DNA of 64,000 nt from Dactylosporangium aurantiacum (GTDB lineage: Bacteria > Actinomycetota > Actinomycetes > Mycobacteriales > Micromonosporaceae): contig NZ_JNYJ01000011.1 of NCBI RefSeq assembly GCF_000716715.1, positions 124,001 to 188,000 on the forward strand, given 5' to 3'. The position numbers and the translations under genes are program-made. Positions 41,103-50,288 of this stretch are shown here, piece by piece (within the stretch, counting starts at the first letter, position 1; the number at the start of each line of letters is the position of its first letter). The notes beneath the pieces are model-generated. The model did not search any database. It had not been told where the DNA came from and saw only the letters and a program-made list of their open reading frames with translations.

Positions 41103-43341
41103 GCTCGCCGACCCGGTGCAGCTGGCGGCCCGAGGCGCGGGTCACCCAGCGCAGCACGGGCGCGGTCAGCACCGGCCGCAGGCCGCGGCTGTCGAGGTTG
41201 TGCATCAGGTGGTACGCGACGACCGCGTGCCGCTCGTCGCCCGGCTTGCGCAGCAGGCCGTGCAGCAGCGCGACGTAGTGCTCGACGACGCCGGGGTGCC
41301 GGCGCAGCACCGCGAGCAGCTCCCGCGGCGGGGCGCTGGCGGCCAGGGCAGCGGCGACCCGGTCGGCGCGGAGGCCGACCAGGCGGGTGGGCAGCTCCTC
41401 CAGCTCGTGCAGCAGCGCGACCGTCGCGCCGTCGCCGGCCGCCGGGCCGGTGGTCAGCCGCCGCACCACGGCGTGCAGCACCCGGTCGTCGGCGAGCAGC
41501 TGGAACAGCAGGCGGTGCCGGGGGACCAGGCCCGCGTCGACGAGCAGGTGCCCGACCTCGACGTCCTCCTCGGTCAGCGGCGCCTCGCCGACGAGCCGGC
41601 GGATGAGCCCGTCCAGGACGGCCGGCGGCAGCACGACCCCGGCGGGGGCGAGCCGCTTGACCAGCCGCAGCTCGGCGACGGTCGGCGGGGTGAGGCCGTA
41701 CAGTGCCGCCGCGGTCCAGGTGAACCGGTCCGGGTCGTGCGCGGCCGCGGTCAGCTGCGCCTCCACGAAGCCGGCGCGGTCCTCGCCGTGCTGGACGGCG
41801 CCGGCGAGGACGACCTCCGCGAGGGGCGCCTCGAGCGAGTCCAGCCGCGGCAGCAGCCACCGCCACCAGCCGGCGCCGACGTCGCGGCGCCGCCCCGGCA
41901 CGGCCTTGACGCGCCGGGTCAGCTCGCCGATGAGGGCGTGCGCGAGGCGGTCGCCGCACGGCCAGCGGTCCGGGTCGTAGCCGGCGCCGGGATGGTCGGC
42001 CCAGTGCTCGACGAGGTCGCGTCCCCGGTCGGCGAGGTCGGACAGCTGGACGTCCAGCCCGTGGCGGGACGCGACCCGCAGCAGCGCCTCGAACCCCGCC
42101 GGTGCCGGCCCGGCGTTCAGGGCGGCGAGGACGAACCGCCGGGCGGCGGCCGCGTCCGCGGCGCTCCACTCACCGGCGGGCAGCGGCGCCGGTGCCCGCT
42201 CGCCGGTCCGGGCGCGCAGCGCGGCGGCCTCGGTCTCGGCGCGCAGCAGCGCGAGGCGGACCTCGGCGGCCCGCCCCGGCAGGTGCCCGGCCGCGCCGGC
42301 GGCGTCCAGCTCCTCCAGGACCGGCAGCGGCCAGTCCGTCACCGTCACCGCGAACGCGGCCGCGACGCCGGTCGCGTACCGGCCGCGCAGGTCCTCGGGG
42401 CCGGTGCGCAGCCACCCGGCGACGGCCAGGGCGTGCGCCGGGCCCGGCTCGCGGCGCAGGACGGCGGCCAGCGCGAGGTCGGTGGCCGCGTCCGGCTCCA
42501 GCCCGCACGCCGCGGCGACGTCGACGGCCTCGACGACCTCGCCCGGGTCGTGTTCGAAGAACAGCTCGGCCCAGCGGGCGGCGTGCCGGGTCGGCGCGGC
42601 GCCGGTGCACGCCCCGGTCGCCAGGTCGAACACGGCCCACGGCACCGGCCCGGTGCCGTCCGGCAGCGCCGCGGCCGGTGGCCCCGCGTGGGCGGCGGCC
42701 AGCAGGTCCGGGGCGTCGTCCGGGTGCACGCCGACGACCGGCACGGCCGCGGTGGCCGGGTCGGCGAAGACGGCGAACCCGAGCGCCAGGGCGTCCGCGC
42801 GGGGCAGCAGCAGCGTCCCGGCGACCAGCCACTCGACGGTCCGGGCGAGGTCCGCGCCGATCAGCACGACCCCGGGCCCGCCGGGCCGGCCGGCCCGGCG
42901 CAGCGCCGCCACCAGCGCCGGCAGCATCGCAGCGCCGCCGGGGTGGGCCAGCACGCACTCCCGGACCAGCGACGGGGTCAGGGTGGTCGTCGGCTCCCCG
43001 GCGGCGGCCGGCGACCAGAACGGGGCGCCGAACAGCTGCGCCGGGCGCAGGGTGCCGTAGTCGGCCGGGTCGGCGGTGACCAGGCCGTGGGTGACGCGGC
43101 TGCCGTCGCCGGCGTGCCGCTCGACCGTCGTGGCGTACGTGCCGCCGGCCGTGACGTGCCCGAACGACGCCGGCAGCGACGGGTCCGGGTCGGGTGTCCT
43201 GGCCTCGTACCGCACGAACGTCCGCTCGGCCGGGGCCGCCGGGGGCTGCGGGGCGGGCCGGCCGCCGGTGCGGATGCGCGTCTCGATCCTGGGGGTGCCG
43301 GTGCCCGTGGCCGCCGCCGTGTGACGCGCCTCGTCGTGCAT
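40993..43341 (-). CDS. GAP1-like (GTPase-associated protein 1) protein
   Basis: 782 residues from ATG 43341 with AGGAG upstream. Residues about 40-115 resemble the GAP1-N2 module (FVRYEARTP...SFGHV...VTHGLVTADPADYGTLRPAQLFGAPFW), followed by a middle domain with VRECVLAHP and VVLIGADLARTVEWLVAGTLLLP, and a long helical C-terminal part ending GYLEHVRGHRRMSRLIHPFGGH. GAP1 proteins occur in actinobacterial conflict or stress loci with GTPases or other NTPases, and their biochemical role is not established. Here the neighbours are a membrane Hsp70-like ATPase (convergent) and a sigma-like protein upstream on the same strand. Family call is by recognition of the N-terminal pattern. Confidence 0.72.
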   Translation of the reverse strand: MHDEARHTAAATGTGTPRIETRIRTGGRPAPQPPAAPAERTFVRYEARTPDPDPSLPASFGHVTAGGTYATTVERHAGDGSRVTHGLVTADPADYGTLRPAQLFGAPFWSPAAAGEPTTTLTPSLVRECVLAHPGGAAMLPALVAALRRAGRPGGPGVVLIGADLARTVEWLVAGTLLLPRADALALGFAVFADPATAAVPVVGVHPDDAPDLLAAAHAGPPAAALPDGTGPVPWAVFDLATGACTGAAPTRHAARWAELFFEHDPGEVVEAVDVAAACGLEPDAATDLALAAVLRREPGPAHALAVAGWLRTGPEDLRGRYATGVAAAFAVTVTDWPLPVLEELDAAGAAGHLPGRAAEVRLALLRAETEAAALRARTGERAPAPLPAGEWSAADAAAARRFVLAALNAGPAPAGFEALLRVASRHGLDVQLSDLADRGRDLVEHWADHPGAGYDPDRWPCGDRLAHALIGELTRRVKAVPGRRRDVGAGWWRWLLPRLDSLEAPLAEVVLAGAVQHGEDRAGFVEAQLTAAAHDPDRFTWTAAALYGLTPPTVAELRLVKRLAPAGVVLPPAVLDGLIRRLVGEAPLTEEDVEVGHLLVDAGLVPRHRLLFQLLADDRVLHAVVRRLTTGPAAGDGATVALLHELEELPTRLVGLRADRVAAALAASAPPRELLAVLRRHPGVVEHYVALLHGLLRKPGDERHAVVAYHLMHNLDSRGLRPVLTAPVLRWVTRASGRQLHRVGELIAAFGPAWSASWEGYLEHVRGHRRMSRLIHPFGGH

Positions 43342-43413
43342 GTCGTCGCTCCTATCCAGGCCGGCCCGTGGTTCGGCGCTCTCTGACGGACCGGTCCGCC
43401 GGAGCGCGCCACG

Positions 43414-43462
43414 GGGCGCCCGGACAGGGCGCCCGAACGGGGCGCCTGAAGGGGCGCTGGCG
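43414..43462. repeat. 13-base direct repeats GGGCGCCNGAACN
   Basis: Three full copies starting at 43414, 43427 and 43440 and a partial fourth, between the sigma-like and GAP1-like genes. A CGGACCGGTCCG palindrome sits just upstream at 43387-43398. They could be regulator-binding iterons. Confidence 0.55.
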
Positions 43463-43521
43463 ACGGCACCACTGTTACGGGGCGACGGTGGGCGGCGACG
43501 ACGAAGCCGCTGAGGCTGGGG

Positions 43522-44529
43522 TCACAGGTCCTCGACGATGGCGAGGACCGCGACGGCGATGCGGGAGATGCGGTCCCGGTCGCGCAGGAGCCGCCCGACG
43601 TGCTCGCCCTCGGCGTCGCTGAGCTGCGGGCGGCCGTCCAGGGCCGGCACGGCGCCGCCACCGAACGCGACCTCGATCACCTCGGCGACCACGGTGTGCG
43701 GGTCCTCGCCGGCGAGCAGGCGGGTCCGCATCGCGGTCATCGCCAGGTGTGCCAGCTCGCGCATGTACAGGTCGTCGCGCTCGCCCGCGTCGACCAGGCT
43801 CAGCGCCGGGGCGAGCGGGGTGCCGCCCGGGCTCTCCGGCGCGAAGCGGGGCACCGGCACGTGCTTGTGGCCGAGGGGGCCCTCGACGTACCGCTCGTAC
43901 CACTCCCGCTTGGCGCGCATGACCCGCAGGACGGTCTCGATGTCGGCGCGCACGGCGGTGTCGGAGCCGGTGTCCCAGTCGCCGGTGAACCGGCAGCGCA
44001 GCGCGGCCCAGCTGTCGACCGGCCACACCTGCGACCCCGCGGTCACCGGGTTGCCGACCCAGTTGAGCATCTGCACGGCGAGGTGGACCAGCCAGCGGTC
44101 GCCGCCGAGCCCGTCGACGAGCCACTTCGGGGCGCGGGGGCGCTGCAGGGCGCCGATCTCGCCGCGGCGGCGCCGGTGCCCGTTGACGGTCGCGGAGTTG
44201 ATGAGCCCGCAGATCCAGGCGTCGAGGTTGTCGATCGGGGCGGTCGCGCGGCGTACCACGTCATGGACGACCGCCTCGACGTCGTCGTGGAACCGGTCGA
44301 GACAGTCGTCGGCGAGGTGCCGCACCGAGACGGCGCACGCCGGGTGCCCCCGCCGCCGCTCGAGCCCCTGCGTCAGCCCGGTGTAGACCACCGGGTAGAC
44401 CACCGAGTAGGTGCCGCGGGTCAGCCGCCGCCGCCGCGGCTCGTCGGCGTCGGCGACGGTCGCCGCGAGCGTCCCGGCCCTGGCCAGGCCGCGGACCTCG
44501 TCGGCCGCCGTCGGACTGCGTCGAGGCAT
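43522..44529 (-). CDS. Hypothetical protein with sigma-70 region-2-like segment
   Basis: 335 residues from ATG 44529 with AAGGGGA upstream. Residues about 70-125 (RHLADDCLDRFHDDVEAVVHDVVRRA...LDAWICGLINSATVNGHRRRRGE) have the helix pattern of sigma-70 region 2, including the W near the expected -10-melting helix and a basic stretch after it. The remainder is mostly alpha-helical (WYERYVEGPLGHKHVPVPRFAPES; YMRELAHLAMTAMRTRLL) with no region 4 recognised. It reads towards the GAP1-like gene, 180 bases away. I cannot assign a function; a transcription or RNA-binding role is one option. Confidence 0.65.
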   Translation of the reverse strand: MPRRSPTAADEVRGLARAGTLAATVADADEPRRRRLTRGTYSVVYPVVYTGLTQGLERRRGHPACAVSVRHLADDCLDRFHDDVEAVVHDVVRRATAPIDNLDAWICGLINSATVNGHRRRRGEIGALQRPRAPKWLVDGLGGDRWLVHLAVQMLNWVGNPVTAGSQVWPVDSWAALRCRFTGDWDTGSDTAVRADIETVLRVMRAKREWYERYVEGPLGHKHVPVPRFAPESPGGTPLAPALSLVDAGERDDLYMRELAHLAMTAMRTRLLAGEDPHTVVAEVIEVAFGGGAVPALDGRPQLSDAEGEHVGRLLRDRDRISRIAVAVLAIVEDL

Positions 44530-45045
44530 GACGATTCCCCTTCAACAATGTCGAGCCGCGGGACGCGAGCACGGATGGTGCGCCGAATCGCCTTCTTGAA
44601 CGCACCTGTCAGTCTCGCATCGCAGATACCGAAGGGAACGGCACGAACCGGCGAATCGGAGGTCGATCAGACCGAGCCGGGTCACCTTTCCGGTTGATAC
44701 CGGCGTCGATCCGGCACACCGCGGAGGTGCCGTCCGCCCGCTGTCACCGGGAACGGACGACCCCGGCCGGGGGCGGCCGGCGCACCTCGCACCGCATTGC
44801 CGGGCGCCAATATATTTGATCTGACGGCGACGGTTCGCCAGGCGAAAGCGCAACGGGTGGTGCGCCGATCTTCCGGTGCCGTCCGTCAGTGTGCTTCCGG
44901 GCGGTGCAACCACGCCCCAGGATCCGAGCGCGGAGGTCGCCGTGATGCGCAGTTCCACCGGGCCGGTCCCGGCCGGTTCTTCCGGCCGGACCCCGTTGCC
45001 CGCGACGGGAGGCCGTCCGGGCGCGGGTCTGGGAGCATAGGCGCC
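44530..45045. other. 516-base interval, no supported gene
   Basis: Lies between divergent genes. It holds the ribosome site of the sigma-like gene and one AT-rich patch (AATATATTTGATCTGA around 44809-44824), which is unusual for this genome and may mark a promoter. No hairpin or gene was convincing. Confidence 0.5.
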
Positions 45046-45285
45046 ATGGCCACTCCGCCCGCCGACCCGCCCGCCGACCGGATCACCGAGCTGCTGCACC
45101 GTGAGCTGCGCACCGCGCGGTCGACGGCGATGGACGAGGGCAAGAGCCCCGACGAGATCACCGCGGACCTGACCGAGCGGGTCCGCCGCCTGCGCCGCCT
45201 CAACGCCAGCGGCTGGCGGCCCGGCACGCCCGAGCCCGACACCGGCGACGAGCACCCGCCCGCGCCGGAGCAGGCCACGCCCTGA
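45046..45285 (+). CDS. Small hypothetical protein
   Basis: 79 residues from ATG 45046 with GGGAG about 10 bases upstream. The first half is a predicted amphipathic helix (ITELLHRELRTARSTAMDEGKSPDEITADLTERVRRLRRL), the rest Pro/Glu-rich and disordered. Codon third positions are almost all G/C, supporting coding. No family recognised. It precedes the terD gene by 359 bases on the same strand. Confidence 0.55.
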   Translation: MATPPADPPADRITELLHRELRTARSTAMDEGKSPDEITADLTERVRRLRRLNASGWRPGTPEPDTGDEHPPAPEQATP

Positions 45286-45644
45286 CGGGTCCCGCGCGGT
45301 TCACAGCGAACTCGCAGCAACGGGGTCGCGGCCGCCCCGCCCCGCCCGCGCGGCACCGGGCGCCGGATCCGGCGCAGCCGTGCTGACCTGCGGCGATCCG
45401 CCTGACGGCCGGGCCGCGGCGGCGGCCGGCGGGTCCGGATGTCGATCAGTGATTTGGGGCGGAGCACTACACTCCGACATGAATTTCCGGTGCAGCCGAT
45501 CGCTGCTGTCGTCAGAGGCTCCGCTGATCTGCGACGCTTTCCGCGACGGTCGGCACATTTCACGGCGGCCCGTAACGGTCCGGAGCAGTCCGGGCCACCT
45601 GTGCAGCAGCGGGGGTCCCCCCGCATACCGAGTTGGAGGAGTTC
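45286..45644. other. 359-base leader region of terD
   Basis: No gene supported. TACACT at 45468-45473 could be a -10 box, without a good -35 box. GGAGGA five bases before GTG 45645 is the terD ribosome site. Confidence 0.45.
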
Positions 45645-46220
45645 GTGGGAGTCAGCCTCAGCAAGGGCGGCAACGTCAGCCTCACCAAGCAGGCGCCTGG
45701 TCTGACGGCCGTCACCGTCGGTCTCGGCTGGGATGTCCGGACCACGACCGGGGCCGAGTTCGACCTGGACGCCAGCGCGATCGTCTGCGGCGAGTCGGGC
45801 AAGGCAATCTCAGACCAGCACTTCGTGTTCTTCAACAACCTGGCCTCGCCGGACGGCACCGTCAAGCACCTCGGTGACAACACCACCGGTGAGGGCGAGG
45901 GCGACGACGAGCAGATCAACGTCGACCTGGCCGCCCAGGGCGCCGACGTGGCCAAGATCGCCTTCCTCGTGTCGATCTACGACGCCGAGACCCGCGCACA
46001 GTCCTTCGGGCAGGTGTCCAACGCCTACATCCGGGTCGTCGACCAGGCCAGCGGCGCCGAGCTCGCGCGCTACGACCTGTCGGAGGACGCGTCGACCGAG
46101 ACCGCGATGGTGTTCGGCGAGCTCTACCGCAACAGCGGCGAGTGGAAGTTCCGGGCCGTCGGCCAGGGCTACGCGTCCGGCCTCGCGGGCATCGCCCGCG
46201 ACTTCGGGATCAACGTCTGA
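45645..46220 (+). CDS. terD: TerD-family tellurium-resistance/stress protein
   Basis: 191 residues from GTG 45645. Single canonical TerD domain: [14 protein letters not shown] at the start, [10 protein letters not shown], the calcium-site acidic motif [17 protein letters not shown], the [14 protein letters not shown] loop that completes the Ca site, and [19 protein letters not shown] near the end. TerD proteins bind Ca2+ and form part of a membrane-associated stress complex. It is the only short, unfused TerD of the cluster. A hairpin with a T-rich tail follows, so it may be transcribed separately from the biosynthetic operon downstream. Confidence 0.97.
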   Translation: MGVSLSKGGNVSLTKQAPGLTAVTVGLGWDVRTTTGAEFDLDASAIVCGESGKAISDQHFVFFNNLASPDGTVKHLGDNTTGEGEGDDEQINVDLAAQGADVAKIAFLVSIYDAETRAQSFGQVSNAYIRVVDQASGAELARYDLSEDASTETAMVFGELYRNSGEWKFRAVGQGYASGLAGIARDFGINV

Positions 46221-46525
46221 AACACACTGTTCACCGGCGGATGCGGTGACGCTTCGCATTTGCCGTGTTGACTGGTGCCGCCCGGACGCAAGTCCGGATT
46301 CTTACCTGAATCCGGTTCATGTTTGTTCGTTTCAGTACCATCGCCGCGGGTCGCCCTCCAGCCGGACGGACGGCCCGCGGTGCCGTACCGGGGGCAGCGC
46401 TACCAGCCGCAACCACGGACTCACCCAGACGACCGCCGGCCGGACCCGGCACCCACGCGCGCACCGCGTCGCGCCGGCGCACCAGCACACCGTTACCCGC
46501 CCGGGCCGAGAAGAAAGGACACCGA
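46221..46525 (+). other. 305-base spacer between terD and aldolase-like gene
   Basis: Contains a TTGACT (46268-46273) and the terminator-like hairpin at 46294-46315. The later part is GC-rich with no supported gene. AAAGGA seven bases before GTG 46526 is the next ribosome site. Confidence 0.45.
46294..46315 (+). terminator. Hairpin with T-rich tail after terD
   Basis: CCGGATTC (46294-46301) pairs with GAATCCGG (46308-46315), followed by TTCATGTTTGTTCGTTTC. This is a classic intrinsic-terminator shape, rare in this GC-rich DNA. Confidence 0.65.
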
Positions 46526-47707
46526 GTGCGCTACTTCTCCCACCTGGTCGGGGTGTCGGACGACGAGCTGTTCCACCAGCTGCCGACCGCCTTCTCCCAG
46601 GACAGCCCGCCCGAGACGCTCGCGATGGCGCTCGGCGCGACCCTGTACTCGCCGGCGGTGCGCCCGCGCCTCGCCGAGGACATCGTGCGCTGCCACGCCG
46701 AGGGCGTGATGAGCATGGTCGGCTGCCTGGAGGACTCGATCCGCGACAGCGAGGTCCCCGCGGCGGAGCTCAACCTCGCCGACCAGCTGCGCCTGCTGGC
46801 CCGCATGGACACCGGCGGACCGCTGGTCTTCGTCCGGGTCCGCAACCCGGAGCAGATCTACCGGCTCGCCGACCGGCTCGGCGACGACCTGCGGATCCTC
46901 AGCGGGTTCGTGCTGCCGAAGTTCCGTCCCGACGCGTCCGGCCTGGCCGGGCTGAAGGCGGTCCGTGAGGTCGCCGACGGCAGCGGCCTGCCCCTGTACG
47001 CGATGCCGGTCCTCGAGACGCCGGAGATCGCCTACCAGGAGACCCGGCTGTCGACGCTGCTCGCGGTGCGTGACATGCTCGACCAGAACCGTGACCGTGT
47101 GCTGGCCGTGCGGGTCGGCGCGACCGACCTGAGCAGCATCTACGCGCTGCGCCGGACCGCGGAGCTGACCGCGTGGGACGTCAGCGTCGTGGCCACGATC
47201 CTGACCGACATCGTCAACGTGCTGGCCCGCCGCGACGGCAAGGGGTACGAGGTGACGGGCCCGGTGTGGGAGTACTTCTCCGGCGGCGAGCGGGTGCTGA
47301 AGCCGCAGCTGCGGGTCACGCCGTTCGAGGACCACGACCCGATGCTGCGCACGAAGCTCGTCCGGCAGTCCCTCGACGGCCTGATCCGCGAGATCATGCT
47401 CGACAAGGCCAACGGTATGGTCGGCAAGACGGTGATCCACCCCAGCCACGCGGCGGCCGTGCACGCGCTCAGCGTCGTCAGCCACGAGGAGTACTGCGAC
47501 GCCAAGGCGATCTGCGAGGACTACGCCGGCGACGGCGGCGGCGGGGTGCTGCGCAGCGTGTACATGAACAAGATGAACGAGGTGCGGCCGCACCTGTCCT
47601 GGGCGGAGCGGACCCTGGTCCGCGCCCGGATCTTCGGGGTGGCCGCCGAGGGCCTCGGCTTCGTGGACTTCCTCGACGCCGCGGTCAGCAGGGAGCACGT
47701 CGCTTGA
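46526..47707 (+). CDS. HpcH/citrate-lyase-beta-like protein of the Ter module
   Basis: 393 residues from GTG 46526. A TIM-barrel of the HpcH/HpaI aldolase and citrate lyase beta type: MSMVGCLEDSIRD (the conserved E/D pair), GPLVFVRVRNPEQI (substrate Arg), GFVLPKF, LPLYAMPVLETPEIA and VRVGATDLSSIYAL. A long C-terminal part includes GKTVIHPSHAAAVHALSVVSHEEY. This version is known from Ter-linked biosynthetic gene clusters, where it is thought to act on a nucleoside-like metabolite together with PRTase, PELOTA and HAD proteins (Anantharaman, Iyer and Aravind's Ter analysis). Overlaps the next gene by TTGA. Confidence 0.9.
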   Translation: MRYFSHLVGVSDDELFHQLPTAFSQDSPPETLAMALGATLYSPAVRPRLAEDIVRCHAEGVMSMVGCLEDSIRDSEVPAAELNLADQLRLLARMDTGGPLVFVRVRNPEQIYRLADRLGDDLRILSGFVLPKFRPDASGLAGLKAVREVADGSGLPLYAMPVLETPEIAYQETRLSTLLAVRDMLDQNRDRVLAVRVGATDLSSIYALRRTAELTAWDVSVVATILTDIVNVLARRDGKGYEVTGPVWEYFSGGERVLKPQLRVTPFEDHDPMLRTKLVRQSLDGLIREIMLDKANGMVGKTVIHPSHAAAVHALSVVSHEEYCDAKAICEDYAGDGGGGVLRSVYMNKMNEVRPHLSWAERTLVRARIFGVAAEGLGFVDFLDAAVSREHVA

Positions 47708-49137
47708 ACGGCAGCGCACCGATCTGGTCCGGCACCTGGGTCACCGAACGGCTCGGCGTCCGGCTCACCGACGCCGGGACCGCAGCCGATGCCGGCACCG
47801 CAGCCGGCACCGACACCGGAGCCGGCACCGGGACCGAAACCGGCACCGGGACCGGAGCAGGGACCGGCGCCGCCGGCCGGCGCGTGGCGGACCTCGCCGG
47901 CCTCGCCGTGCGGCGCAACCCGCGCCGCGCCCACCTGGTCGTGTCGCAGGTCCTGGGCAAGCACGTGCCGGCCGGCCCGCACGTGATCTACGCCGCCGGC
48001 CGGCTGCTCGGCCTGCGGGCCGCCGCGGTCCTGGGCGCCGAGGACCCGCCCGCCGGCGACTGGGACACCGTGGAGTTCGACGAGGTCAAGCTCCCCGGCG
48101 GGCCGCCGCTGGTGGTCGGCTTCGCCGAGACCGCGACCTGCCTCGGGCACGTCGTCGCCGACAGCTTCGCCGACGCCGACTACCTGCACTCCACCCGCCG
48201 GTCCGTGCCGGGCGTGCCGCTGCTGGGCACGTTCGACGAGGCGCACAGCCACGCCACCGAGCACCTGCTGCTGCCCGCCGACCCCGGCTGGCTCGACCGC
48301 GACGGCCCGCTGGTCCTCGTCGACGACGAGCTGACCACGGGCCGCACCGCGGAGGAGACGATCCGCGCGCTGCACGCCGTGCGCCCCCGGGAGCGGTACG
48401 TGCTCGCCGCCCTGCTCGACCTGCGCACCGCCGCGGACCGGCCGCGCTTCGCCGCGCTCGGCGAGGCCCTCGGCACCCGGGTCGACGTGGTGTCCCTCGC
48501 CGCCGGGGAGGTGCGGCTGCCCGCCGACGTGCTGGAACGCAGCGCCGACCTCGTCGCGTCGCTGGACGTGCCGCGGCCCGCCGCGGCCACCACGCGGGCG
48601 CCAGTGACCAGGCTCGACGCCGGCTGGCCCGCCGGCCTGCCGGAGGGCGGGCGGCACGGGTTCGCCGCCGCGCACCGCCCCGCGCTGCTGGAGACGGTCG
48701 GGCAGGTCGCCGGGCAGGTCGCGGCGGGGCTGCCGGACGGCGCCCGGGTGCTGGTGCTCGGCAGCGAGGAGCTGATGTACGCGCCGCTGCTGCTGGCCCG
48801 GGCCCTGACCCGGCTGCACCCCGGCGAGGTGCGGTGCTCCTCGACGACGAGGTCGCCGGTGCTGCCCGTGGACGAGCCCGGGTACGCGATCCGGACCCGG
48901 CTGACGTTCCCCGCGCACGACGGCACCGACACCGGCACGCCACGGTTCGTCTACAACGTCGCCGGGGCCGGCTTCGACCGCATCGTGCTGGTCGTCGACC
49001 GCACCGGCGACACGCCGGCGCTCTGGGAGACCGGGGGGCTGGTGGCGGCGCTGCGCGGAGTCTGCAAGGGTGTCACGGTCGTCGTCATCCCGGACCTCCG
49101 GCCGGCCGAACAGGATCCGCAGGAAGGAACCCGGTGA
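47704..49137 (+). CDS. Phosphoribosyltransferase-TRSP domain protein
   Basis: 477 residues from TTG 47704, whose TTGA overlaps the aldolase-like stop; no other start fits the domain. A PRTase fold: VVGFAETATCLGHVVADSF at the loop region and the PRPP-binding motif PLVLVDDELTTGRTAEETI. The C-terminal TRSP domain carries the name-giving motif STTRSPVLPVDEPGYAIR. Near residues 25-58 a Gly/Thr/Ala-rich stretch (GTGTETGTGTGAGTG) interrupts the N-terminus, from imperfect 12- and 18-base repeats. Expected to make or break a base-ribose bond in the Ter pathway. Coupled at both ends (TTGA, GTGA). Confidence 0.92.
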   Translation: MNGSAPIWSGTWVTERLGVRLTDAGTAADAGTAAGTDTGAGTGTETGTGTGAGTGAAGRRVADLAGLAVRRNPRRAHLVVSQVLGKHVPAGPHVIYAAGRLLGLRAAAVLGAEDPPAGDWDTVEFDEVKLPGGPPLVVGFAETATCLGHVVADSFADADYLHSTRRSVPGVPLLGTFDEAHSHATEHLLLPADPGWLDRDGPLVLVDDELTTGRTAEETIRALHAVRPRERYVLAALLDLRTAADRPRFAALGEALGTRVDVVSLAAGEVRLPADVLERSADLVASLDVPRPAAATTRAPVTRLDAGWPAGLPEGGRHGFAAAHRPALLETVGQVAGQVAAGLPDGARVLVLGSEELMYAPLLLARALTRLHPGEVRCSSTTRSPVLPVDEPGYAIRTRLTFPAHDGTDTGTPRFVYNVAGAGFDRIVLVVDRTGDTPALWETGGLVAALRGVCKGVTVVVIPDLRPAEQDPQEGTR

Positions 49138-50288
49138 ACGTCCCACCCCCGCTGCACGGCCCGCAGTTCTCCTCCTACGCCGCGGACGAGGTGAGCTGGC
49201 TGCTCACCGACCTGTCGCACGTCGCGCTCGAGGCGCCGGCGGAGGAGCGCGAGGCGATGATGCAGGCGAAGGCCGGGCACTACGCCGAGTCGCTGCCGGT
49301 GGAGTACCAGCCGACGGCGGAGTACCTGGAGCTGTTCCACCAGGCGCTCGCCGCGTCGGCGGCCCGGGTCGCGCACGCCGTCGGCGTCGTCACCGAGCTG
49401 GTCGTCGCCGCCCGGCGGACCCCGGTGCTGGTGTCCCTGGCCCGGGCCGGCACGCCCGTCGGCATCCTCATGCGCCGCTGGGCGCGGTTCGCGCACGGCG
49501 TCGACCTGCCGCACTACGCGGTGTCGATCGTGCGTGGCCGGGGCATCGACGGTGTGGCGATGCGCTACCTGGCCGGCCACCACGACCCGGCGCACGTCAT
49601 GTTCGTCGACGGCTGGACCGGCAAGGGCGCGATCTGCCGCGAGCTGCGCGAGGCGGTCACCGACCTCGCCGCGGCCGGCGGGCCGGTCTTCGACCCGGAG
49701 CTGGCGGTGCTCGCCGACCCCGGCGGTTGCACCACGGTCTTCGGTACCCGCGACGACTTCCTGATCCCGTCGGCCTGTCTCAACTCGACGGTGTCGGGCC
49801 TGGTGTCGCGCACCGTGCTCAACGACCGGCTGATCGGCCCCGGCCAGTTCCACGGCGCCAAGTTCTACCGGGAGCTGGCCCCCGGCGACGTGTCCGGGCT
49901 GTTCCTGGACGCGGTCACGGCCCGGTTCGCCGAGGTCGCCGACCGGGTCGCCGCCGACTGGCCGGCCCTCGCCGCGACGGACCGCACCCCCGACTGGAGC
50001 GGCTGGCGCATCGCGGTGCGGCTCGCGGAAGAGTACGGGCTCGACGACATCAACCTGCTCAAACCCGGCGTCGGCGAGACGACCCGGGTGCTGCTGCGCC
50101 GCACCCCGTGGCGGGTGCTGATCCGTCCCGACGCCCGCGCCGACCTCGGGCACATCCTGCTGCTCGCCGAGGACGTCGGCGTGCCCGTCGACGAGGTCGA
50201 GGACCTGCCGTACGCGTGCGTCGGCCTGATCCGCCCCCGCGGCAGGCGTCCCGTGGCGGTCGCGTCCCAGGAGGCGGTCCACCAGTGA
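49134..50288 (+). CDS. StiP-type cysteine protease/PELOTA-like protein of Ter cluster
   Basis: 384 residues from GTG 49134 (AGGAAGG upstream; GTGA overlap with the preceding gene). Opening SSYAADEVSWLLTDLSHVAL is characteristic of the family annotated as cysteine protease StiP. The middle VMFVDGWTGKGAICRELREAV resembles a PRTase-type PRPP loop, and ADPGGCTTVFGTRDDFLIPSACLNSTVSGLVSRTVL contains the conserved Cys residues. A C-terminal ~90 residues (VGETTRVLLRRTPWRVLIRP...LLAEDVGVPVDEVEDLPYACVGLIRP) is the PELOTA-like RNA-binding domain. In Ter clusters it works with the TRSP protein and the aldolase-like enzyme. Actual activity is unproven. Confidence 0.9.
   Translation: MNVPPPLHGPQFSSYAADEVSWLLTDLSHVALEAPAEEREAMMQAKAGHYAESLPVEYQPTAEYLELFHQALAASAARVAHAVGVVTELVVAARRTPVLVSLARAGTPVGILMRRWARFAHGVDLPHYAVSIVRGRGIDGVAMRYLAGHHDPAHVMFVDGWTGKGAICRELREAVTDLAAAGGPVFDPELAVLADPGGCTTVFGTRDDFLIPSACLNSTVSGLVSRTVLNDRLIGPGQFHGAKFYRELAPGDVSGLFLDAVTARFAEVADRVAADWPALAATDRTPDWSGWRIAVRLAEEYGLDDINLLKPGVGETTRVLLRRTPWRVLIRPDARADLGHILLLAEDVGVPVDEVEDLPYACVGLIRPRGRRPVAVASQEAVHQ

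Noticed and set aside
47173..47703. Upstream extension of the PRTase-TRSP gene
   Set aside because: It would overlap the whole end of the aldolase-like gene in another frame; the TTGA overlap at 47704 is the natural coupled start.
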